A stretch of 6,309 nucleotides of DNA from Parcubacteria group bacterium (GCA_016177305.1 JACOVK010000082.1:1-6309), one strand, 5' to 3'. Shown: positions 1 through 6,231, numbered from the stretch's first letter. A program made the numbers and translations. Notes: generated from the letters alone by a model not told the origin.

Positions 1-2
1 AA

Positions 3-245
3 GATTTGGAGCGCCCTGTGAAAGTCAAGGATTTGATTGAGTTCAAGGATGAGCTTGGCGATTTTTTGGATGAAAAAATGGCCACGAAACAGGATTCGGT
101 AGCATACAAAAACGAGATTATGACGGGCCAGGACAAGATTTCAAAAAAGCTTGACCAAGTGCTGACCGAGCAAGCGTCAATCGGCGGGCGGTTGGATGAG
201 CACGAACACCGGATTGTGCGGCTGGAATCCCACGCACAGGCATAA
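3..245 (+). CDS. Small coiled-coil protein of unknown function (5' end uncertain or cut by window)
   Basis: I do not recognise a specific family. The frame is open to the left edge; a TTG at 6 could be the start (protein beginning MERPVKVKDL), but with only five bases upstream I cannot judge a ribosome site or exclude a longer protein. The product is about 79 residues, highly charged and helical with no membrane segment. Residues about 45-76 have leucine/isoleucine spacing and charged flanks typical of a coiled coil (ISKKLDQVL, GGRLDEHEHRIVRLE). The 'MATKQD' piece and the C-terminal 'RLDEHEHRIVRLE' resemble short coiled-coil hypotheticals often seen in CPR/Parcubacteria genomes; that resemblance is from memory. 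It is followed by a good terminator, so it is the last gene of its transcription unit and is separate from the aspS operon. Confidence 0.6.
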   Translation, partial: DLERPVKVKDLIEFKDELGDFLDEKMATKQDSVAYKNEIMTGQDKISKKLDQVLTEQASIGGRLDEHEHRIVRLESHAQA

Positions 246-268
246 TATCGGTAGTGGTATTTATTTCG

Positions 269-297
269 CCGCCCACTGCCAATGGGGCGGTTTTGTA
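269..297 (+). terminator. Intrinsic (rho-independent) terminator
   Basis: A perfect six-pair GC stem, CCGCCC (269-274) with GGGCGG (285-290), encloses a 10-nt loop and is followed at once by TTTTGTATT (291-299). It lies 24 nt after the stop of the coiled-coil gene and just before the aspS promoter, so it most likely ends the upstream unit and insulates aspS. Confidence 0.75.
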
Positions 298-326
298 TTG
301 CAATTTTTCCCTAAAATTGGTATTCT
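298..326 (+). promoter_or_regulatory. Candidate sigma-70 promoter of aspS
   Basis: TTGCAA (298-303) and TATTCT (321-326) are separated by exactly 17 nt, matching the TTGACA/TATAAT layout in four of six positions in each box. Transcription would begin about 6-7 nt after the -10 box, at 332-333, which is the A of the aspS ATG or one base before it. There is no Shine-Dalgarno motif upstream of that ATG, which agrees with a leaderless mRNA. The prediction is from sequence alone. Confidence 0.5.
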
Positions 327-332
327 ATTCCC

Positions 333-2099
333 ATGTACCGGACGCACACGTGCGGAGAACTCCGCGCACAAGACAAAGGAAAGGAGGTCAAGCTTGCGGG
401 CTGGGTTAATGCCCGGCGCGACCACGGGGGCGTTATTTTTATTGACCTGCGCGACCGCTACGGCCTCACGCAAGTTGCGTTTGACCCCAAGCGCTCCAAA
501 GACGCCTGGAAAATAGCGGACAGCGTGCGGCCAGAATACGTGGTTCAGGTTACGGGAACGGTCAGGCATAGGCCAAAAGGCATGGTCAATAAAAAGATTG
601 ATACTGGCGAGGTTGAGGTGGACGGCAACGGGATTGATGTGTTGCACAAAGCAAAGACTCCGCCGTTTGAGATTAACACCGACGAAGAAGTTAACGAGGA
701 CGTGCGGCTTGAGTACCGATATCTGGATTTGCGCGGTGAGCGCATGAAGAACAACGTCATTGCGCGCGCAAAAATTGCCAAGTTCATCAGAAACTTTTTG
801 GATGAGCGCGATTTTGTTGAAATAGAGACTCCCATACTCACCAAATCAACGCCAGAAGGCGCGCGTGATTTTATCGTGCCTTCACGCCAGCAGCCGGGAA
901 AATTTTACGCCTTGCCGCAGTCTCCACAGCAGTACAAGCAGCTCTTGATGGTTGCGGGCATGGATAGGTACTACCAGTTGCCGCGTTGTTTCAGAGATGA
1001 AGATCATAGGGGAGATAGGCAGGCGGAGTTTACCCAGCTTGACTTAGAAATGTCATTCGTGGAGCGTGATGACGTATTGAATCTCGCGGAAGAGTTGTTC
1101 ACGTCGCTCGTTACGAAGCTGTACCCGCACAAGAAGCTGCTCAAAAAGCCGTGGCCCAGGCTCTCGTATGATGAGGTTGTGCTCACGTACGGAACCGACA
1201 GGCCTGACCTTAGGTTCGGGCTTGAAATTGTGGAGCTTTCAGATGAGGCGCGGGGAGGCGGTTTTGCGGTGTTTGATGACGCCCTTTCGCACGGCGGCGT
1301 GGTGCGCGCTATTGCGGCAACTGGCGCGGCAAGCTTTTCCCGGAGCCAGATTGATGAGCTTTCCGAGTACGTAAAAGAATTCGGCGCCAAAGGGCTTGCT
1401 TACATCGTGGTTGAGGAGAAAGGATTGAAGTCTCCCATCTTGAAGTTCTTGGGCGAGGAACGCGCCAAATCCATTGTCAAAAAGACGGGTGCCGCGCCCG
1501 GGGATATCGTCTTTTTTGGCGCAGGGCCGGAAGGGGTGGTCCGCGAGTCCATGGGCGAGCTTCGCACTGAACTTGGCCGCCGTCTCAATCTTATTGACCG
1601 GAATCTGCTCGCCGCCGCGTTCATCATTGATTTTCCGCTGTTTGAGGAGAGAAAAGAGGACGGGCACTATGCGCCTTCGCACCACATGTTCACGGCCCCG
1701 CGGCCAGAGGACATTAAACTCTTGGATTCTGACCCGCACAAAGTCAGATCATGGCAGTATGACATGGTGTGGAACGGCTATGAGGTCGGCGGGGGCTCAA
1801 TTAGGATCCACGACGCCGAGGTTCAGCAAAAGATTTTTGATTTGATTGGATTCAGCGAGGAGCGTACCAATGAATTTTCGCACATGCTGCGCGCGTTTGA
1901 TTTTGGCGCCCCCCCGCACGGCGGCATTGCTCCCGGGCTGGACCGCATTGTTATGATTCTCCAGGACGAGCCGAACATCCGCGAGGTGATTCCATTCCCC
2001 AAGAACCAGCGTTCTGAAGACAGGATGATGGGCGCGCCTTCTCCGGTTGAGCCAACGCAGCTCAAAGAAGCGCACATCAAAGTCGTCAAAGAAGCGTAA
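333..2099 (+). CDS. aspS: Aspartyl-tRNA synthetase, bacterial type, predicted non-discriminating (Asp/Asn)
   Basis: Class II aminoacyl-tRNA synthetase (588 residues, normal bacterial length of about 590) that attaches aspartate to tRNA-Asp in the cytoplasm. The N-terminal OB-fold anticodon-binding domain is residues 1-105 (GWVNARRDHGGVIF). The catalytic core follows: motif 1 around 155-172 (FLDERDFVEIETPILTKSTP), substrate-binding QSPQ at 196-199 with K202, motif 2 at 220-233 (FRDEDHRGDRQAEF), and motif 3 with GLDR at 535-538. Residues about 290-420 are the bacterial-specific GAD insertion. His31 and Gly83 align with His31/Gly82 of P. aeruginosa AspRS, linked there to recognition of tRNA-Asn; E. 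coli has Leu30/Lys81. Motif 2 has His225 and Gly227 where E. coli has Leu and Ala. The ATG at 333 is chosen because the N-terminus (MYRTHTCGELR) aligns directly with E. coli MRTEYCGQLR. It has no Shine-Dalgarno and is the first gene of the apparent operon. Confidence 0.97.
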   Translation: MYRTHTCGELRAQDKGKEVKLAGWVNARRDHGGVIFIDLRDRYGLTQVAFDPKRSKDAWKIADSVRPEYVVQVTGTVRHRPKGMVNKKIDTGEVEVDGNGIDVLHKAKTPPFEINTDEEVNEDVRLEYRYLDLRGERMKNNVIARAKIAKFIRNFLDERDFVEIETPILTKSTPEGARDFIVPSRQQPGKFYALPQSPQQYKQLLMVAGMDRYYQLPRCFRDEDHRGDRQAEFTQLDLEMSFVERDDVLNLAEELFTSLVTKLYPHKKLLKKPWPRLSYDEVVLTYGTDRPDLRFGLEIVELSDEARGGGFAVFDDALSHGGVVRAIAATGAASFSRSQIDELSEYVKEFGAKGLAYIVVEEKGLKSPILKFLGEERAKSIVKKTGAAPGDIVFFGAGPEGVVRESMGELRTELGRRLNLIDRNLLAAAFIIDFPLFEERKEDGHYAPSHHMFTAPRPEDIKLLDSDPHKVRSWQYDMVWNGYEVGGGSIRIHDAEVQQKIFDLIGFSEERTNEFSHMLRAFDFGAPPHGGIAPGLDRIVMILQDEPNIREVIPFPKNQRSEDRMMGAPSPVEPTQLKEAHIKVVKEA

Positions 2100-2109
2100 G
2101 CGCAATAGT

Positions 2110-2418
2110 ATGCTTTCCAAACTCCAGCAATTCATCCTGGAAGCGTGTGTGGAGGGAGGAGGCAGTGTTTCCCGTTCTGTCATTGACAAGAGCCGCGACA
2201 AGAGTTCGTCAAAAGCGCACCAGGAGCACTACAAGAGAATCATCACGGCGAGCATTGAGCGTTTGATTGACCGGGGGCATCTGGTGGGGTACGGCACCAA
2301 AACCCAACAAAAGCTTTTTATCACCAAAATCAAACTTACGCTCGCGGGCAGAAAAGCCGCTTTAGAATACCGGAAGAAGCGGCAGCAAAAACTCCCATAT
2401 GTACGAAATAAAAACTGA
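2110..2418 (+). CDS. Small basic winged-helix protein of unknown function, coupled to scpA
   Basis: A 102-residue protein I cannot assign to a named family. The N-terminal helix (MLSKLQQFILEACVEGG) is followed by a serine/lysine-rich stretch, a helix at about 38-56 (EHYKRIITASIERLIDRG), and a two-strand wing at about 58-80 (LVGYGTKTQQKLFITKIKLTLAG) leading into 'GRKAALEYRKKRQQK'. This order of helices, turn, wing and 'LTLAGRKA' is typical of winged-helix DNA-binding proteins, and the C-terminus is strongly basic. I chose the ATG at 2110, 10 nt after the aspS stop. A TTG at 2047 would add 21 Lys/Arg/Ser-rich residues but lies inside aspS without a ribosome site. The 3' end overlaps scpA by 20 nt, so the two genes are probably translationally coupled. 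DNA binding and a link to chromosome organisation are inference from fold and neighbours. Confidence 0.8.
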   Translation: MLSKLQQFILEACVEGGGSVSRSVIDKSRDKSSSKAHQEHYKRIITASIERLIDRGHLVGYGTKTQQKLFITKIKLTLAGRKAALEYRKKRQQKLPYVRNKN

Positions 2419-3091
2419 AAGCTTTGAAGGGCCGTTATCGCTGCTGCTCGCGCTCATTGAACAGGAAAAATTGGACATCACTACGGTTTCCTTGGCGCAT
2501 GTTGCCGATCAGTACCTTAGCCGCGTGGAAGCGCTCGGAGAAAACCTTTCCACCAACGAACTTGCTGATTTTTTAGTGGTGGCAAGCCGGCTCTTGCTCA
2601 TCAAATCGTACGTTTTACTGCCAACGCTTGCCGATGAGGACGCGGATTCAGGCTACCTGGAAGCGCAGATCAAGATATACAAAGTGTACCGCGATGCCGC
2701 ACAAACAATACGAGGAATCATCGCCAAAAAGCGGTTCAGTTTTTCCAGGCAGCCGTTCAAAGCCGTCAGCGTTGAGTTTTCTCCGCCCCCGAAGCTCGCA
2801 TCAAAGGAACTTGCCGGCCGCCTCTCCCGCCTGATTGCGGAGCTGGAAAAAACGTTCGTCAAGCTCCCCAAGAAAACCATGCGCCATGTGGTATCCATCA
2901 GAGAGCGCATTGAGCACTTAAAAACCTTGCTTGCTTCAGTGGAAAAAACCGGGTTCAGCGAATTTTTGAAATCAGCAAAAAACAAGTCAGAAATCGTGAT
3001 CAGCTTTTTGGCGCTTCTGGAACTGGTCAAGCAGCGCCACCTTTTCGCGGAACAAGAGCCGAAATGCGATATTGTCATTCAGAGAGCATGA
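2399..3091 (+). CDS. scpA: Segregation and condensation protein A (kleisin subunit of SMC-ScpAB)
   Basis: ScpA is the kleisin that bridges the two head domains of the SMC dimer and carries the ScpB dimer, forming the bacterial condensin that compacts and segregates the nucleoid. At 230 residues it is close to the usual family length. The N-terminus has the hallmark 'FEGPLSLLLALIEQEKLDI' (about 9-27) followed by 'AHVADQYLSRVE' and 'NELADFLVVASRLLLIKS', the helical domain that contacts the SMC neck. The middle (about 80-150) is variable and basic. The C-terminal 'EIVISFLALLELVKQRHLF' is the winged helix that binds the SMC cap. The ATG at 2399 lies within the last 20 nt of the winged-helix gene and has no Shine-Dalgarno, suggesting reinitiation. 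The stop overlaps the scpB start in an ATGA. SMC itself is not in the window. Confidence 0.95.
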   Translation: MYEIKTESFEGPLSLLLALIEQEKLDITTVSLAHVADQYLSRVEALGENLSTNELADFLVVASRLLLIKSYVLLPTLADEDADSGYLEAQIKIYKVYRDAAQTIRGIIAKKRFSFSRQPFKAVSVEFSPPPKLASKELAGRLSRLIAELEKTFVKLPKKTMRHVVSIRERIEHLKTLLASVEKTGFSEFLKSAKNKSEIVISFLALLELVKQRHLFAEQEPKCDIVIQRA

Positions 3092-3642
3092 TGCCATTGC
3101 AATCAAAAATAGAAAGCCTGCTGTTCGTCTCAAGCGTGCCCGTTTCCGTAAGCCAGCTCAAAAAATTCACGGACGCGAAAAAAGGGGAAGTTGCGGCAGC
3201 GCTTAACGGGCTCGCAAAGGAGTATGGCGCGCGGAAACAGAGCGGTATGATGCTCGCGGTTTCAGGCGACCGCTACCAGCTCGTTTCGCACCCGGACAAC
3301 GCAACGGTCGTGAAAGCGTTTTTGAAGTCGGACATAACCGGCGAGCTCACGGGCCCGGCGCTTGAGACGCTCGCCATTGTCGCGTACCGCGGCCCCGTCA
3401 CCAAGCCGGAGCTGGAGCAGATTCGGGGGGTCAACTGCGGATTGATTCTGCGCAACCTCCTGATCCGCGGCTTGATTGAGCGGAAAGAGAGCGCGGGCAA
3501 GCTGCTGCTGCCGCGGTACGTGGTGACGCACGAATTCATCCGGTTTTTAGGAGTCTCGTCAGTCTCCAAACTTCCGGAGTACGAGAAGCTTTCCAAGCAC
3601 GAGACCCTGGATGAGGTGTTGCAGTCAACCGAAGAGGAGTAG
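3088..3642 (+). CDS. scpB: Segregation and condensation protein B (ScpB)
   Basis: ScpB dimerises through tandem winged-helix domains and binds the central part of ScpA, completing the SMC-ScpAB condensin. The protein is 184 residues, normal for the family. The first winged helix starts with 'KIESLLFVSSVPVSVSQL' (about 7-24). The second carries the most conserved family stretch, 'GPALETLAIVAYRGPVTKPE' followed by 'LEQIRGVNCGLILRNLLIRG'. The tail is acidic (STEEE). I chose the ATG at 3088, which forms an ATGA overlap with the scpA stop. An earlier in-frame ATG at 3064 would add eight residues (MRYCHSES) that look like read-through of scpA sequence, and an ATG at 3091 is also possible. The overlap points to translational coupling and matched synthesis of the two subunits. 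Confidence 0.94.
   Translation: MMPLQSKIESLLFVSSVPVSVSQLKKFTDAKKGEVAAALNGLAKEYGARKQSGMMLAVSGDRYQLVSHPDNATVVKAFLKSDITGELTGPALETLAIVAYRGPVTKPELEQIRGVNCGLILRNLLIRGLIERKESAGKLLLPRYVVTHEFIRFLGVSSVSKLPEYEKLSKHETLDEVLQSTEEE
3634..3639 (+). promoter_or_regulatory. Shine-Dalgarno site deciding the carboxypeptidase start
   Basis: GAGGAG sits inside the last codons of scpB, with 4 nt between it and the ATG at 3644. It supports 3644 over the upstream in-frame start at 3611, and is the only clear Shine-Dalgarno in front of any gene in the window. Confidence 0.6.
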
Positions 3643-3643
3643 C

Positions 3644-4558
3644 ATGTCCGTATTGAGCGTCCTGCTTGCCATACTGAGTATCATGGTCCCTTCGTTTCCC
3701 TCGGGCGTTTCCGCGCCGTACCTCTCCAACGCCGGCGTCCGCGCGGACCGCGCGCTTGTTGCCGAGGCATACGAGCCAAAGCCGCCAGCCAAGCGGGATG
3801 TTGCGTCCTTGGGACCGCGCCTAACTGCTGCGAGCGCCATCGTCGTTGATGCGGCCTCCGGAGCTGTGCTGTTCCAGAAAAATCCGCGCGAGCGGCGGCC
3901 CATGGCGAGCATTGCCAAGCTAGCCGCGGCGCTCGTGGTTTTGGATGGGGCGCCGAACTTGGAAACCCTGTTTACCATGGAAGCCCAAGACGACCGCGAA
4001 GGAGGGGAGGAGTTCATCCGCCCGGGAGAATCAGCGAAATTACGCGACTTTCTGGTTGCGAGCTTGCTCGGGAGCGCCAATAATGCGACAATATCCTTGA
4101 GCCGCAGCGTTGAACCGGATGCGGGAGCGTTCGTTGCACGCATGAACCGAAAAGCCGCCTCTCTCGGCATGGCTGAAACAACATTCACCGAACCGAGCGG
4201 CCTCTCTGCCGAGAACACGAGCACCGCCTGGGACATCGCCAAGCTGCTCGCCGCCGCCGGGGAGAGCGAGGTGATCAGGGAGAGCATGGGCACGCACCGC
4301 GCAACCATTACCGTGCACCCCGCCGGAGAGCGCCGCACCGTGCTCACCACCAACCACCTCATGGGCGGAATCGTGCTCGTTGCGTACGGCAAAACCGGAC
4401 ACCTGGAAGAATCGGGCTACAACCTCGCAACCGCAGTGAGCACGCGCGAGGGGCGCACGCTCTACATCGTGACCCTGGGCTCCGAAACCAACGAGGATCG
4501 CATCCAAGACGCGAAAAATTTGGCCGTATGGGCCGGGAACACCTATGCGTGGGAATAA
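3644..4558 (+). CDS. dacA: D-alanyl-D-alanine carboxypeptidase, peptidase S11 family (DacA/PBP5-like)
   Basis: A serine penicillin-binding protein of the low-molecular-mass class that removes the terminal D-alanine from peptidoglycan pentapeptides outside the cytoplasmic membrane. With the start at 3644 the protein has 304 residues and opens with a hydrophobic signal peptide (about 1-24, ending GVSA). The three active-site motifs are present in order: SxxK as S89-I-A-K92, SxN as S144-A-N146, and KTG at 250-252. The stretch 'EPSGLSAENTSTAWDIAKLL' (about 183-202) is also typical of S11 enzymes. It ends about 50 residues after KTG, with no PBP5-type C-terminal beta domain or amphipathic anchor, so it may be secreted, or held by an uncleaved N-terminal helix. 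An endopeptidase role (PBP7-like) cannot be excluded. It starts one base after scpB and overlaps tpiA by 14 nt. Confidence 0.9.
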   Translation: MSVLSVLLAILSIMVPSFPSGVSAPYLSNAGVRADRALVAEAYEPKPPAKRDVASLGPRLTAASAIVVDAASGAVLFQKNPRERRPMASIAKLAAALVVLDGAPNLETLFTMEAQDDREGGEEFIRPGESAKLRDFLVASLLGSANNATISLSRSVEPDAGAFVARMNRKAASLGMAETTFTEPSGLSAENTSTAWDIAKLLAAAGESEVIRESMGTHRATITVHPAGERRTVLTTNHLMGGIVLVAYGKTGHLEESGYNLATAVSTREGRTLYIVTLGSETNEDRIQDAKNLAVWAGNTYAWE

Positions 4559-5324
4559 CCACAAACAGCCGCTCGTCATTGCCAATTGGAAGATGAAGCT
4601 CACCGCCAGCGCAGCGTTGGATTTGGCGAGAAAAATCAAAAAAGCATCCGCAAAGTACCGGGGCGCGGAGGTGGTTGTGTGCCCGAGCTTTACGGAGCTT
4701 GGGGCAGTCGCGGACATTTTGGACGGCAGCGGCGCGGCGCTCGGGGCGCAGGATTGCTTCTGGGAAGAGCAGGGCGCGTTCACTGGCGAGGTTTCCCCCA
4801 AACAGCTCGCCGCGTACGGGGTCGCTACGGTCATCGTGGGGCACTCGGAGCGCCGGGAGCATCTGCGGGAATCAGGGGACATGATCCACAAAAAAATCCG
4901 CGTGCTGCTTTCGCTCGGCATGCGGCCGGTGCTGTGCGTGGGAGAGTCGTTTGACGAGCGCGCCGAAGGCCAGAAAGAGGTGTCGCTTGCGGCGCAGGTC
5001 CACCAGGCGCTGGACGGGCTGTGGCTCACTCGGGCGCACGAGCTCGTGGTTGCGTACGAGCCGGTGTGGGTTATCGGAAGCGGCCAGGACATTGACCCCA
5101 ATGAGATTGAGCACACGCACCAGGTTATCAGGCAATCACTGTGCGACATCTTTACCCCCTCGGTGGTTGACGAACACATAAAAATCATCTATGGTGGGAG
5201 CGTTGATCCGGAGAATGTGGGCCGCTACATGGCAAAACCTTCGGTCGCGGGCGTGCTGGTGGGTACGGCCTCCTTGGACGCAACCCGGTTTAGCGCGGTG
5301 GTGGCCGGAGCATTAAAATCGTAA
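4545..5324 (+). CDS. tpiA: Triosephosphate isomerase
   Basis: Interconverts dihydroxyacetone phosphate and glyceraldehyde 3-phosphate in glycolysis and gluconeogenesis in the cytoplasm. The 259-residue TIM barrel is of normal bacterial length (about 250). Catalytic residues are visible: N14 and K16 in 'IANWKM', the electrophile H100 in 'VGHSERR', and the base E172 in 'AYEPVWVIGSG'. The phosphate-gripping 'YGGSV' (216-220) and 'VLVGTASL' near the C-terminus are also present. The mobile loop 6 reads PVWVIGSG where PVWAIGTG is the common form, a mild substitution. The ATG at 4545 lies 14 nt inside the carboxypeptidase gene, giving only a few residues before the first barrel strand, as expected. 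There is no strong Shine-Dalgarno, so coupling to the upstream gene is likely. Confidence 0.97.
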   Translation: MRGNNHKQPLVIANWKMKLTASAALDLARKIKKASAKYRGAEVVVCPSFTELGAVADILDGSGAALGAQDCFWEEQGAFTGEVSPKQLAAYGVATVIVGHSERREHLRESGDMIHKKIRVLLSLGMRPVLCVGESFDERAEGQKEVSLAAQVHQALDGLWLTRAHELVVAYEPVWVIGSGQDIDPNEIEHTHQVIRQSLCDIFTPSVVDEHIKIIYGGSVDPENVGRYMAKPSVAGVLVGTASLDATRFSAVVAGALKS

Positions 5325-5328
5325 TGCT

Positions 5329-6210
5329 ATGCTGACGATTATCCCATTGGTTGTCATTATCGTGAGCGTGGGCGCGATTCTCATGATTGCGAGCCGGCAC
5401 CTCAAAAAGGCGGCCGCCTTGGACGTTTCGCAGCTGCCCGAGGAACGGGACGCGGTGCTCAAGGCGTCTCTTTTGGAGAGCAGGCTCCTGCGCAAAATGG
5501 AGGGGCTGTTCAAGTTCGCAAGCGCGGTGGCCGCGCCCGGGAGACGCGGCGCGCAAGCGCTGTTCGCGAAAGGCATGGAGCGCATCCGCAAGCTAGAGCG
5601 CGCGTACCGGTTCCAGGGAGGGCTTCCTGATTCCAGCAAAAAAGCGCAGACCAAAGTCAAAGAGCTCATTGCCGAAGCCCTTGAACTCGTCCGGGCCGGC
5701 AAGTTTACCCAGGCTGAAAGCCGGTACCTGTCCGCCATAAAGGTTGATCCCGAATCCACGGATGCGTACCAAGGCCTGGGGGATGCGTACCTCGGCATGG
5801 GCGAGCTTGGGCAGGCTCTGGAAACCTTTGAGTACTACACGCGGCAGTGGCCGCAGGAAGCGCGCGGGTTTGCTTCGCTCGCCGCGGTGCTCCTCGCCCA
5901 GGGAAAGCTTGAGGGGGCGAAAGACCATCTCCTGCACGCGCTTTCCATAGACAACGAGGTGGTGGAGTACCACATGGACTTGGCAGACGTGTACCTGCGC
6001 CTGAATGATCCGGAAAAGGCGCTCTCAAGCCTCCAGAAGGTGCAGGCGCTCGCGCCCAACAACCCAAAGGTCCTGGACCAGCTGTTCACGGTGTCCGTGC
6101 TCCTCGGGAACAAGCCGCTTGCCGAAGAAGTGCTTGATAAAATCAAAAAAACCAATCCGGACCACGGCCGCATCGCGGAGTTTGAGAAGAAGGTGAAGGG
6201 GTTGAAGTAG
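5329..6210 (+). CDS. Membrane-anchored tetratricopeptide (TPR) repeat protein
   Basis: A 293-residue protein with one N-terminal transmembrane helix (about 2-21, rich in I, V and L) followed by positive residues (SRHLKK), which predicts the N-terminus outside and the rest in the cytoplasm. Residues about 25-105 are charged and helical without clear repeats. From about 112 to 280 there are roughly five TPR units, for example 'AYQGLGDAYLGMGELGQALE' and 'YHMDLADVYLRLNDPEKALS', with the usual G/A/Y/P spacing and loop prolines (VDPES, WPQE, APNN, NPDH). TPRs bind other proteins; the partner cannot be read from sequence. The layout, one N-terminal anchor plus cytoplasmic TPRs, resembles E. coli LapB/YciM, but I see no metal-binding C-terminal domain, so no symbol is given. 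It starts 4 nt after tpiA without a Shine-Dalgarno and is the last protein gene of the operon. Confidence 0.88.
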   Translation: MLTIIPLVVIIVSVGAILMIASRHLKKAAALDVSQLPEERDAVLKASLLESRLLRKMEGLFKFASAVAAPGRRGAQALFAKGMERIRKLERAYRFQGGLPDSSKKAQTKVKELIAEALELVRAGKFTQAESRYLSAIKVDPESTDAYQGLGDAYLGMGELGQALETFEYYTRQWPQEARGFASLAAVLLAQGKLEGAKDHLLHALSIDNEVVEYHMDLADVYLRLNDPEKALSSLQKVQALAPNNPKVLDQLFTVSVLLGNKPLAEEVLDKIKKTNPDHGRIAEFEKKVKGLK

Positions 6211-6231
6211 TTTTTTAAAAATATATGACGC
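6211..6231 (+). promoter_or_regulatory. AT-rich spacer, possible tRNA promoter -10 region
   Basis: Seventeen consecutive A/T bases (T6, A5, then alternating AT) follow the TPR stop, sharply AT-rich against a GC-rich background. TATATG at 6222-6227 could act as a -10 box starting transcription near the tRNA 5' end, but the best -35 match (TTGAAG, 6202-6207) is only 14 nt away. The T-run has no hairpin before it, so it is not a convincing terminator; the tRNA may instead be processed from the operon transcript. Confidence 0.25.

Noticed and set aside
214..246. Second promoter candidate, TTGTGC with CATAAT, at the end of the coiled-coil gene
   Set aside because: The spacer is 21 nt, and the transcript would run straight into the terminator at 269-297.
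2047..2109. N-terminal extension of the winged-helix protein by 21 Lys/Arg/Ser-rich residues, reading like a basic tail
   Set aside because: It would start at a TTG inside aspS with no Shine-Dalgarno at a proper distance, and the residues are the off-frame reading of conserved AspRS C-terminal codons. The ATG at 2110 fits better.
3064..3087. Earlier ATG start for scpB
   Set aside because: Adds MRYCHSES, which is off-frame scpA sequence and unlike ScpB N-termini; the ATGA overlap at 3088 is a more usual coupling arrangement.
3625..4392. Minus-strand open frame of 255 codons opposite the carboxypeptidase
   Set aside because: Lies entirely across a well-supported gene, has low-complexity Ser/Ala/Arg composition and no motif.
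4040..5188. Long minus-strand open frame of 382 codons opposite dacA and tpiA
   Set aside because: It is antisense to two genes with intact catalytic motifs; the translation is Ser/Ala/Arg/Cys-rich with no recognisable domain, as expected from GC-rich antisense frames.
6211..6216. T6 run after the TPR stop as an intrinsic terminator
   Set aside because: No GC-rich inverted repeat precedes it; the upstream bases are purine-rich and cannot form a stem.
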